From CAXMNX01 sp964194845 (GTDB lineage Bacteria; Pseudomonadota; Alphaproteobacteria; Rhodobacterales; Rhodobacteraceae): 32,743 nt of DNA. Below are positions 1 to 7,183 of the stretch, piece after piece. Numbering within the stretch: position 1 is the stretch's first letter; each line of letters begins with the position of its first letter. Position numbers and translations under genes: made by a program. The stretch covers positions 1 to 32,743 of the forward strand of contig CAXMNX010000044.1 of the NCBI GenBank assembly GCA_964194845.1, read 5' to 3'. The notes beneath the pieces were generated by a model that worked only from the letters and a program-made list of their open reading frames with translations, was not told the DNA's origin and ran no database searches.

Positions 1-1
1 C

Positions 2-1168
2 AACTACGATACATTTGCCGCGACGCGCACTGCCAGATTGGCGGGCGCCGAGGCCGAGGCGAAAAAGCAGGAAGCGCGCCGGGCGCATCTGCAAAGTTTC
101 GTTGACCGGTTCCGTTACAAAGCGTCGAAAGCGGTTCAGGCACAGTCGCGGCTGAAAATGCTCGCGAAGATGCAGCCGATCACGACGCCACAGGAAGCGG
201 CATTGCGGCGGTTCGCGTTTCCGGTGCCCGAGGAATTGTCGCCGCCGATCATCGCGATGGACAAGGTCGCCGTGGGTTATGACGGCAATCCGGTCCTTTC
301 GCAGCTATCGCTTCGAATTGATCAGGATGACAGGATCGCGCTTTTGGGCCGCAATGGCGAAGGCAAATCGACGCTTTCGAAACTATTGTCGGGCAAGCTG
401 GCACCGATCTCGGGAAGTATTACGCGCGCGCGCAAACTTCGCGTTGGCTATTTTGCCCAGCATCAGCTGGAAGAACTGCACGGTGACGAAACCCCCATAG
501 ATCATATTCGCCGCTTTAGGCCGGAAGACCCGAACGGAAAACTCAGAGCGCGCCTTGGCAGCTTCGGCATCGGTGCCGCACAGGCCGAGACGATTGCGTC
601 GCGGCTTTCGGGCGGGCAGAAAGCCCGACTGTCGCTTTTGCTGGCGACGATTGAAGCGCCGCATCTGCTGGTTCTCGACGAGCCGACAAACCATCTGGAT
701 GTGGAAAGCCGCGAGGGATTGATCGAAGCGCTGAGTATGTATTCAGGTGCGGTGGTTCTGGTCAGCCACGATATGCACCTGTTAAGTCATGTCGCAGATC
801 AGCTTTGGTTGGTGAACGAGGGCCGGGTAAGCCGCTATGACAACGATCTGGACGGTTATCGACGTATGCTTTTGGCGCAGCCGGTCGAGGCGACGGCAAA
901 GTCGAAGTCTAAACCTGCCAAACCACCGCGCGGGAAAATTGTCGAACTGCGCCGGGCCGTATCCGACGCCGAAGCGCGGGTTGCCAAGCTGACCGAATTT
1001 CGCCGGCGTTTGGCTGATAAATTGGCGGATCCCGGTATTTACGAAGCAAGTCGGACGGCAGAGACCGAAGCCTGGCGAAAGAAGTTTGCCGAGGTCGAGC
1101 ACGGACTTGAACGCGCCGAGGCGCTTTGGCTGCGCGCGGTTGAAAGATTTGAAGGGACCAAAAGCTGA
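2..1168 (+). CDS. ABC-F family ATPase (Uup/YheS-like), 5' truncated by window edge
   Basis: The open frame runs in from the left edge, so only the last 388 residues are present: the interdomain linker, the second ATPase domain and a C-terminal coiled coil. The linker has the helical, Arg/Lys-rich text typical of ABC-F proteins (RFRYKASKAVQAQSRLKML). Walker A (GRNGEGKST) lies near nt 347, the signature LSGGQKARLS near nt 607, and Walker B with the family hallmark DEPTNHLD near nt 670, followed by the switch histidine in LVSHD. After about nt 890 a charged coiled coil continues to the TGA. There are no membrane segments. ABC-F proteins are soluble and act on ribosomes or related nucleic-acid complexes, relieving stalling or assisting biogenesis; which subfamily this is cannot be settled from the C-terminal half. 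The first ATPase domain must lie upstream of the window. A TTG at 38 is in frame but is not the start. Confidence 0.93.
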   Translation, partial: NYDTFAATRTARLAGAEAEAKKQEARRAHLQSFVDRFRYKASKAVQAQSRLKMLAKMQPITTPQEAALRRFAFPVPEELSPPIIAMDKVAVGYDGNPVLSQLSLRIDQDDRIALLGRNGEGKSTLSKLLSGKLAPISGSITRARKLRVGYFAQHQLEELHGDETPIDHIRRFRPEDPNGKLRARLGSFGIGAAQAETIASRLSGGQKARLSLLLATIEAPHLLVLDEPTNHLDVESREGLIEALSMYSGAVVLVSHDMHLLSHVADQLWLVNEGRVSRYDNDLDGYRRMLLAQPVEATAKSKSKPAKPPRGKIVELRRAVSDAEARVAKLTEFRRRLADKLADPGIYEASRTAETEAWRKKFAEVEHGLERAEALWLRAVERFEGTKS

Positions 1169-1283
1169 GACGCGCGGATCGCACGAAAACACCGCGGTAA
1201 ACCCGCGCTTCTGCCCTAAATTCCACATGATTTGATGCAAGTATTCACCTTGTAAATGTTTCCAGTGAAAGGCGTTTTGTGCC

Positions 1284-1448
1284 ATGTCTGCTTTGTTGCC
1301 TTATCTTGGCCTATTCGGTCCGATTTCAGTATGTATTGCCGCCATTTTCTGGCTGTTTGTGATGAGGTTCGCGGGTTCGCGAAATGATGTCGTTTCGCAC
1401 GAACGGCAGAACTCGCCGACCCAAATTGCAACCGTTTCGCGCATCTGA
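1284..1448 (+). CDS. Possible small single-TM membrane peptide (54 aa)
   Basis: An ATG at 1284 opens a 54-codon frame ending in TGA at 1446-1448. An AAAGG (1268-1272) lies 11 bases upstream, a somewhat long ribosome-binding-site spacing. Residues 5-28 form one strongly hydrophobic stretch (LPYLGLFGPISVCIAAIFWL...), followed by a basic then polar tail of about 25 residues. That is the layout of a small inner-membrane peptide with its C-terminus in the cytoplasm. I do not recognise a family. A terminator-like hairpin begins 20 bp after the stop, so this frame could be the sole gene of a short transcript, or an untranslated tail of the ABC-F mRNA. Support is limited to the hydrophobic pattern, the weak ribosome site and the hairpin; there is no homology evidence. 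Confidence 0.4.
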   Translation: MSALLPYLGLFGPISVCIAAIFWLFVMRFAGSRNDVVSHERQNSPTQIATVSRI

Positions 1449-1468
1449 ATGGAACAATAGTTTTGCGA

Positions 1469-1498
1469 AGCCTGGTCGGGTTATTTCCCGGTCGGGCT
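1469..1498 (+). terminator. Rho-independent terminator-like hairpin
   Basis: Arms AGCCTGGTCGGG (1469-1480) and CCCGGTCGGGCT (1487-1498) pair over 12 positions in RNA, three of them G-U wobbles. The loop is six bases (TTATTT), and a T-rich run (TTGTGTTT) follows. The orientation fits termination of plus-strand transcription from the ABC-F gene and/or the 54-aa frame, before the gene at 1591. Confidence 0.65.
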
Positions 1499-1590
1499 TT
1501 GTGTTTGACCGTAAAACATCGCGGCATTGCCAAACTATCGCCCTAGTTTTCCAATCATAGTTAACAGACCGTAAACAATTGGACTCCCCG

Positions 1591-2175
1591 ATGAGCGTTC
1601 ACGCCGACACTTTTTGGAACCAGCTGGACATAGCGCGCAGAAACGATCCGCTGACCACGCGCGATACGCACTGGGGCTTTATCGTCTCAGACAGAACGTC
1701 GGCGCAGGACAGTGGCGCGATTGCCGAGGCGACGCTGAAGGTTTTGTCGATTGTCCTGCTATTCAGTTCGATTATTCCCTGGATCGCATTGGGCGGCGGG
1801 CTTGCGGCAGGCACACTGACTTTGAAGATGGCGCACACTGCGGCATTCTTTTCGGTCGGCCTTGCGGTATACTGGCACGCGGGACGCGGTTTTCGGCAGG
1901 AAATTCAGGTCGACGTTGTACGGCAGGAAATTCGGCTGTCCACGCGAAATTCGCGCAATATCTCGACCGCGAAGCGCCGAATACCGATGGCAGCCATTGA
2001 AAGTTGTTTTTTGAAGCGGTCGAAGGCATCGGTTGCGATGACCAAGATGCTGCTGCGAGTCAAAGGACGGCAAATGCCACTTACCATCGCCAGCGGGAGC
2101 GAGCGCGATCTTTTGCCAATCCTTGAGCGCATTTTCGAATTGGTGAAATCAACGCGGCAGGCTCGCAATCTTTGA
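1591..2175 (+). CDS. Two-TM membrane protein of unknown function
   Basis: 194 residues from the ATG at 1591; a TTG four codons upstream is in frame but less likely. An N-terminal soluble stretch of about 45 residues is followed by two hydrophobic helices, roughly residues 52-74 (LKVLSIVLLFSSIIPWIALGG) and 84-98, then a C-terminal soluble domain of about 90 residues. That domain has alternating beta-like text (IQVDVVRQEIRLSTRN, RRIPMAAIESCFLKRS, LLRVKGRQMPLTIASG) ending in a helix. The helix-pair plus small beta domain resembles membrane proteins carrying a PH-like domain, but no diagnostic motif is present and I do not assign a function. It is followed 80 bp later by the retropepsin-like protease gene on the same strand; the two may be cotranscribed. 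Confidence 0.75.
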   Translation: MSVHADTFWNQLDIARRNDPLTTRDTHWGFIVSDRTSAQDSGAIAEATLKVLSIVLLFSSIIPWIALGGGLAAGTLTLKMAHTAAFFSVGLAVYWHAGRGFRQEIQVDVVRQEIRLSTRNSRNISTAKRRIPMAAIESCFLKRSKASVAMTKMLLRVKGRQMPLTIASGSERDLLPILERIFELVKSTRQARNL

Positions 2176-2255
2176 CCCTAAGTTGAAAATGCCGATTGGC
2201 TGACGCGCGGGCATTGCCCTTTCGTTTCAGCCCGGTCGCACCTATTTATGACCCC

Positions 2256-2837
2256 ATGGAAAACCTTCCTTTTGACCGGCTGATCTATCTTGTCGTTCTC
2301 GGCACTGCCGTCGTGGGATGGTTCGTCGCCGAAAACCGGCAGTCGCTGGGCAAATCCGCGCGGATGGCGCTGGCCTGGGTGTTGATCTTGTTCGGTTTCC
2401 TCGCTGTCTATGGGCTTTGGGAGGATATCTCGGGCGAATTTGGCCCCCAGCAGGCGGTTCTGGAGGACGGGCGGCTGATCGAGATACCGCGCGGCCGCGA
2501 CGGGCATTTTCACCTGACGCTGGAACTTGATGGAACGGGCGTCGACTTTCTGGTCGATACCGGCGCAAGCGATGTCGTGCTGACCAAAGGCGACGCCGAA
2601 CGCATCGGGCTTGATCTGGATGACCTGGCGTTTCTGGGCACCGCGCGGACCGCCAACGGTGAAGTGCGCACCGCTTATACAACCATTGATGATGTGTCGC
2701 TTGGGCCCGTTGTTTTTCGCAATGTCGGCGTTTCGGTGAATTCGGGCGAGATGAGCGGTTCGCTTTTGGGGATGAGCTATCTCGACAGGTTTTCACGGAT
2801 CGAGATTATCGGCGACCAGATGCGGCTGACGCCTTAA
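2256..2837 (+). CDS. Membrane-anchored retropepsin-like aspartic protease (TIGR02281-type)
   Basis: 193 residues from ATG 2256; an in-frame TTG at 2196 would add 20 residues lacking membrane character and is not preferred. Two hydrophobic segments (about 8-24 and 38-54) precede a single retropepsin-like domain. The active-site motif is FLVDTGASDVVLT with Asp at about residue 101, followed by the flap region (TARTANGEVRTAYTTID) and the closing hydrophobic motif SLLGMSYLDRFSRIEI. One DTG copy per chain implies an active homodimer, as in viral and other clan AA proteases. Proteins of this architecture are widespread in alphaproteobacteria and are annotated as TIGR02281 aspartic proteases; physiological substrates are generally unknown. 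The catalytic domain should face the periplasm or the membrane surface. Its stop lies only 7 bp from the end of the convergent holC. Confidence 0.88.
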   Translation: MENLPFDRLIYLVVLGTAVVGWFVAENRQSLGKSARMALAWVLILFGFLAVYGLWEDISGEFGPQQAVLEDGRLIEIPRGRDGHFHLTLELDGTGVDFLVDTGASDVVLTKGDAERIGLDLDDLAFLGTARTANGEVRTAYTTIDDVSLGPVVFRNVGVSVNSGEMSGSLLGMSYLDRFSRIEIIGDQMRLTP

Positions 2838-2844
2838 ACCCTGG

Positions 2845-3306
2845 TCAGCCGGACGTGCCCGTTTCAGTTTTTTTGACCCAGCGACCGGCCTCTTCGGCCC
2901 AATATTGTGCGGCGATATTCGCAGCAGTCAGCGTTCGCCATTGCGCCCGCGCGCACTCGACCGCTCTTTCATCCGCGCCATGGAAAAGAATACAGTAGCG
3001 ATCGCGCAGCGCGACGTCTTCGGCAGAAACATCCACGCCGTCGATGGCCATCACACATTGCGGATCGTTTGCAGGCGTACTGGCCGTCAGAAGCACCGGT
3101 TGGTCGGCATCAAAGGGCCCGCCTTCAAGCCCGTGTGGCAGAAAGCCGTCGCCGTTCCAAAGCGTCTGATCAAGCCGCGCGAGCCTTGAGCTGTCGGGTG
3201 CAACCACCGCGACCCGCCATCCGGCCCGCATTGCTTTGCCAATAAGAACCGGTAGCGCCGCTTCCAATGGCCGTTCGGTCAGATGATAAAAATAAGCCTC
3301 GCCCAT
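2845..3306 (-). CDS. holC: DNA polymerase III chi subunit
   Basis: 153 residues starting MGEAYFYHLTERPLE, close to the usual length of chi. Family signs are the N-terminal YFYHL motif, a helix with KAMRAGWRVAVVAPD, the LDQTLWNGDGFLPHGLEGGPFDADQPVLLT region, and the C-terminal AAQYWAEEAGRW. Chi links the clamp-loader complex, through psi in well-studied species, to single-stranded-DNA-binding protein during replication. An upstream in-frame start would add 44 residues antisense-like to pepA; the ATG at 3306 lies 5 bp after the pepA stop, so the two genes form a transcriptional pair. This pepA-holC order is common in proteobacteria. Confidence 0.95.
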   Translation of the reverse strand: MGEAYFYHLTERPLEAALPVLIGKAMRAGWRVAVVAPDSSRLARLDQTLWNGDGFLPHGLEGGPFDADQPVLLTASTPANDPQCVMAIDGVDVSAEDVALRDRYCILFHGADERAVECARAQWRTLTAANIAAQYWAEEAGRWVKKTETGTSG

Positions 3307-3311
3307 TCGCC

Positions 3312-4796
3312 CTATGCCTCGAAGCGGTCCGCAATCAGCCGGTTCAATGCAAGAACACCCCAGCCGGTCGCGCCTTTCGGGGCCAGCGGGGTATCCGAAG
3401 ACCGGCTCGCGACACCAGCGATATCGAGATGCACCCATGGCGTGTCTTCCCGGACAAACCTCTGCAAAAACTGCGCCGCCGTGACCGCGCCCGCGGCGCG
3501 ACCACCAATGTTTTTCATATCAGCAATTCGGCTTTTCAATTGCTTGTCGTAGGCAGCGCCAAGTGGCATTCGCCACGCGCCTTCGCCCTCGGCAGAAGCT
3601 GCTACAATCAGGTATTTCGCAAAATCGTCGTTGTTGCTGAAAACACCGGCGTTTTCGTGGCCTAATGCGACGACAATCGCACCCGTCAGCGTCGCCAGAT
3701 CAATCATCGCGGCGGGCTCGAACCGGTCTTGTGCGTACCACATCACATCGCACAGCACGAGGCGGCCCTCGGCGTCGGTGTTGATAACCTCAACCGTATC
3801 GCCCTTCATCGACCGCACCACATCGCCCGGGCGCTGGGCGCGCCCGTCCGGCATGTTTTCAACCAGCCCGACGAGCCCCACAACATTTGCCTTCGCTTTG
3901 CGAAGCGCCAGCGCTTTCATGACACCGGCGACAGTACCCGCGCCGCCCATATCCATGGTCATGTCTTCCATGCCGCCGGGGGGCTTGAGCGAGATGCCAC
4001 CGGTGTCGAACACCACGCCCTTTCCGACGAGTGCGACCGGTGGCTCTTTGCCGCCACCCATCCATTCCATAACCACGACTTTCGAAGGGCTTTCACTGCC
4101 CTCGCCCACCGCAAGTAGCGTCCGCATCCCAAGCTTCGCCAGCGCCTTTTCATCCAGCACCTCGACCTTGAGACCCAGATTGGTCAGGTTCTCAAGCCGG
4201 TTCGCAAACTCGGTGGTGGTCAGGACGTTGGCCGGTTCGTTGACAAGATCGCGGGTGAAGAAAACGCCTTCGGCCAGCGGTTTGATCGCCGCCAACTGAC
4301 CCTCGGCCTCCTCAGGTGCGGGCGTCATGACCGCAATCGCCAATTCTTCCAATGCGCACTGGTCTTCGTCGGATTTTTTGGTCTGGTGGTCTTTGAACGC
4401 ATAGGCGCGCAGGCAAAACCCCAAGGCAATTTCGCCAATGTCGCGCCGCGCGCCAGCCAGAAACGTCACCTGTCCGGCGCGCGCGATCTTGGCGGCGGCA
4501 GCACCGGCGGCGCGTGCTGCGGGGGCTTTCGTTCGCTTGGCAAGGCGGACGACGACAAGCGAGTTTGCCTCCAGCCCAGCCGGAAATGCCAATGCGCGAG
4601 CGTTATTTTCGGACAGGCGCTTGAATTCGGAACTTTCGACGAAGCGCCCCAGGGCACCGCGCATCAGCCGGTTCACGCGGCGCGCCATCTGATCAAGCTT
4701 CCCGGTCTCGGGCACAAAAACAACGATATGGCCCGCAAGCGAGGAAATCTGGTCTAGATTGGTTTCAATGGCCGAAAACTGCGGCAAAGCTGTCAT
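3312..4796 (-). CDS. pepA: Leucyl aminopeptidase (M17 family)
   Basis: 494 residues, normal for the family. A variable N-terminal macro-like domain (1 to about 165) is followed by the catalytic domain. The first metal-site block is GKGVVFDTGGISLK (about residues 255-270), followed by MTMDMGGAGTVAG. The diagnostic M17 signature NTDAEGRL is at 339-346, with Asp341 and Glu343 as metal ligands. The enzyme is a cytoplasmic hexameric two-metal exopeptidase that removes N-terminal residues from peptides; in some bacteria it also binds DNA. The ATG at 4796 is preceded by an AAGG about nine bases upstream. The gene diverges from lptF across 144 bp, and holC follows within 5 bp. Confidence 0.97.
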   Translation of the reverse strand: MTALPQFSAIETNLDQISSLAGHIVVFVPETGKLDQMARRVNRLMRGALGRFVESSEFKRLSENNARALAFPAGLEANSLVVVRLAKRTKAPAARAAGAAAAKIARAGQVTFLAGARRDIGEIALGFCLRAYAFKDHQTKKSDEDQCALEELAIAVMTPAPEEAEGQLAAIKPLAEGVFFTRDLVNEPANVLTTTEFANRLENLTNLGLKVEVLDEKALAKLGMRTLLAVGEGSESPSKVVVMEWMGGGKEPPVALVGKGVVFDTGGISLKPPGGMEDMTMDMGGAGTVAGVMKALALRKAKANVVGLVGLVENMPDGRAQRPGDVVRSMKGDTVEVINTDAEGRLVLCDVMWYAQDRFEPAAMIDLATLTGAIVVALGHENAGVFSNNDDFAKYLIVAASAEGEGAWRMPLGAAYDKQLKSRIADMKNIGGRAAGAVTAAQFLQRFVREDTPWVHLDIAGVASRSSDTPLAPKGATGWGVLALNRLIADRFEA

Positions 4797-4940
4797 TTAT
4801 TGCGCCCTTCTGATGCGCCTACTGTTAGACCGGTGCGGCCAAGCTGACCAGCGTCGATCCGCCTGTGGTATTAACTTGTAGTGGTTCCAACCATTTGCGC
4901 GATGGTTTAGGGTCAGCGCCAATGAATTGGGCAGTTGAGT

Positions 4941-6086
4941 ATGATCGGCAAATTCGACAAATACCTCCTGGCGCAGCTTCTTTGGCTTTTCGGCTTTTTC
5001 GCGCTGGTTCTGGTGCTGGTCTATTGGGTGAACCGCGCGGTGGTTCTGTTTGATCAGTTGATCGCCAACGGCCAGTCGGCCGCGGTGTTTCTGGAATTCA
5101 CGGTTCTTTCGCTTCCGAATATTGTGCGGATTGTTCTGCCGATCGCTGCTTTCGCCGGTACCGTCTATGTCACCAATCGCCTCACGTCGGAAAGCGAACT
5201 GGTTGTGGTGCAGGCGACGGGATATTCGCCGTGGCGCCTTGCTCGGTCAGTTCTTTTGTTCGGGATCATCGTGGCGATGCTGTCGTCGGTGCTTTCGCAT
5301 TATCTGGTTCCATCGAGCGCGCGCCAATTGGCCGTGCGTTCAGATGAAATTTCAAAGAACATGACAGCGCGGCTTTTGACCGAAGGCCAGTTTCTGCATC
5401 CGGGCGAGAATGTGACATTCTACATTCGCGCAATCTCAGCCCGCGGTGAGCTTCAAAACATTTTCCTTTCCGATGCGCGCGATCCGACACGCAATGTAAC
5501 CTACACCGCGCGCGAGGCGTTGCTGATCCGTGGCGAGACAGCGCCGACGCTGATCATGCTCGATGGCATGGCGCAGGTGCTGGACAGCGAGACGCGATTG
5601 CTTTCGACCACGCGGTTCGAAGATTTTGCCTTTGATCTGACCGGGCTTGTTGACGTATCCGCGGCCGGGCGCGTCGGCGCGCGGGAATTGAGCACGGGCG
5701 CGCTTTTGAGGGCGACGGTAGCGAGACAGGCGCAGACGGGCGAGACGCGTTCAGCGCTTATCTCGGAGGCGCACGAGCGCTTTGGCAACGCCCTGAACAG
5801 TCTGATCGCGCCAATGATCGGATTTGCGACGCTGTTGCTGGGCGGTTTCTCCCGCTTCGGTATATGGCGCCAGATCATCGGCGCGATCGCGGCGCTGATC
5901 GTGGTCCAGATGCTGACGCGGGTTGGGCAAGGCATCGTGCGATCCGACGCGGATTTCTGGCTTGCCGCCTATATCGGCCCTGCGGCCGGGGCAGTGTTGG
6001 CACTGATATTGCTGAACCTGGCGGCCAGGCCCGCGCTGCTTCGAAGACGACGCCCCGAAGTGGTCCCTGCGAGGGCAGAGACATGA
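4941..6086 (+). CDS. lptF: LPS export ABC transporter permease LptF
   Basis: 381 residues from ATG 4941; a TTG two codons upstream is also in frame. This is the YjgP/YjgQ architecture: three N-terminal membrane helices (starting LLWLFGFFALVLVLVYW), a periplasmic beta-jellyroll domain of about 170 residues, then three C-terminal helices (from about residue 285, IGFATLLLGGF...). LptF and LptG form the inner-membrane core of the LptB2FG transporter that extracts lipopolysaccharide and feeds it to the periplasmic Lpt bridge. The LptB ATPase and LptC/LptA are not in this window. Its stop (TGA 6084-6086) overlaps the lptG ATG by four bases (ATGA), implying translational coupling. It is first in the lptF-lptG-lptD-surA-pdxA-rsmA run. 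Confidence 0.95.
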   Translation: MIGKFDKYLLAQLLWLFGFFALVLVLVYWVNRAVVLFDQLIANGQSAAVFLEFTVLSLPNIVRIVLPIAAFAGTVYVTNRLTSESELVVVQATGYSPWRLARSVLLFGIIVAMLSSVLSHYLVPSSARQLAVRSDEISKNMTARLLTEGQFLHPGENVTFYIRAISARGELQNIFLSDARDPTRNVTYTAREALLIRGETAPTLIMLDGMAQVLDSETRLLSTTRFEDFAFDLTGLVDVSAAGRVGARELSTGALLRATVARQAQTGETRSALISEAHERFGNALNSLIAPMIGFATLLLGGFSRFGIWRQIIGAIAALIVVQMLTRVGQGIVRSDADFWLAAYIGPAAGAVLALILLNLAARPALLRRRRPEVVPARAET

Positions 6087-7183
6087 CGCTTCACCTGTAT
6101 TTTGCGCAGCGGTTTTTCCGCTCTTTCATGTCTGTTTTGCTAATTTTTTTCGGCATCCTGTTTATGCTGGATCTGATCGAGCAAATTCGCCGCTTTGGCG
6201 ACGCCGATGTGTCTTTTGGCGCATTGGCTACCCTGACGCTTTTGAATGTGCCGGAGACGCTTTACCGGATTTTGCCGCTGATCACGATCATGGCGACGCT
6301 CGCGCTTTTTCTCGGGCTCGCCCGGTCATCGGAATTGGTGGTGACGCGCGCCTCGGGCCGGTCAGCAATGAAAAGCCTGACCGCGCCGATTATCCTCACT
6401 GTTTTCATCGGCATTGTGGCGGTGGCGGTATTCAACCCGATCGTTGCGTCGACCGCGCGCCAATACGAGGTGATGGCCGGACGACTTACCGGAACCGGCG
6501 CATCGACCGTATCCGTGACGGAAGATGGGCTTTGGCTGCGCCAGGGCGGCGTGACCGGTCAGACCGTCATCCACGCCGCGCGCGCAAATTTGGATGGAAC
6601 GACGCTCTTTGATGCCACTTTCCTGGGATTCGACCTTGACGGGCGACCGACCTACCGGATCGAGGCCACAGAAGCCCGACTGGTCATTGGCGCCTGGGAA
6701 ATTCTCGGCGCAAAGGAATGGCGATTTGCCAACGCAGCCGCGATCCCCGAAGAAGCGGCGTTCGAGGCCGAAAAAATGAGCCTGGCTTCGAACCTGACGC
6801 GGGACCAGATCCTTGACAGTTTCGGCACGCCGTCATCGATTCCGATCTGGGAACTTCCGAACTTTATCAACCACTTGGAAAGTGCCGGATTTTCTGCGCG
6901 CATCCATCGCACGTTTCTGCATATGGAACTGGCCTTGCCGGTGCTGCTGGTTGCTATGGTCCTTGTCGGTGCCGGGTTCACTATGCGGCACACGCGGTTC
7001 GGGCGAACCGGGGCGATGGTGATGATGGCGTTGGCGTTGGGGTTCACGCTTTACTTCATCCGAAATTTTGCAGCGATCCTGGGTGAAAACGGCCAGATAC
7101 CCGTACTTCTTGCGGCCTGGGGGCCACCTGTGGCGGCGGTATTCCTACCGCTTGGCCTGCTTTTGCATCTTGAAGACGGGTGA
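6083..7183 (+). CDS. lptG: LPS export ABC transporter permease LptG
   Basis: 366 residues from the ATG overlapping the lptF stop (MTLHLYFAQRFFRSF). It has the same fold as LptF: N-terminal helices (about 12-33, 55-80, 98-120), a periplasmic jellyroll in the middle, and three C-terminal helices including LALPVLLVAMVLVGAGF and the final AWGPPVAAVFLPLGLLLHL. It partners LptF to make the LPS-extracting permease. A longer frame open from 5864 only adds text antisense or overlapping to lptF and is rejected. The stop (TGA 7181-7183) overlaps the lptD GTG start by four bases (GTGA), continuing the chain of coupled genes. Confidence 0.95.
   Translation: MTLHLYFAQRFFRSFMSVLLIFFGILFMLDLIEQIRRFGDADVSFGALATLTLLNVPETLYRILPLITIMATLALFLGLARSSELVVTRASGRSAMKSLTAPIILTVFIGIVAVAVFNPIVASTARQYEVMAGRLTGTGASTVSVTEDGLWLRQGGVTGQTVIHAARANLDGTTLFDATFLGFDLDGRPTYRIEATEARLVIGAWEILGAKEWRFANAAAIPEEAAFEAEKMSLASNLTRDQILDSFGTPSSIPIWELPNFINHLESAGFSARIHRTFLHMELALPVLLVAMVLVGAGFTMRHTRFGRTGAMVMMALALGFTLYFIRNFAAILGENGQIPVLLAAWGPPVAAVFLPLGLLLHLEDG

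Larger units (their letters stand above)
1169..1590. other. 422-bp spacer between ABC-F gene and the 1591 gene
   Basis: Besides the candidate 54-aa frame and the hairpin listed separately, I see no RNA gene, repeat or convincing promoter. The last 90 bp before ATG 1591 are more A/T-rich and probably contain the promoter of the downstream gene, but no clear -35/-10 pair stands out. Confidence 0.5.

Noticed and set aside
4890..4908. Inverted repeat AACCAT / ATGGTT between pepA and lptF
   Set aside because: Six-base arms around a seven-base loop are too short to claim as an operator in a 144-bp spacer without conservation data.
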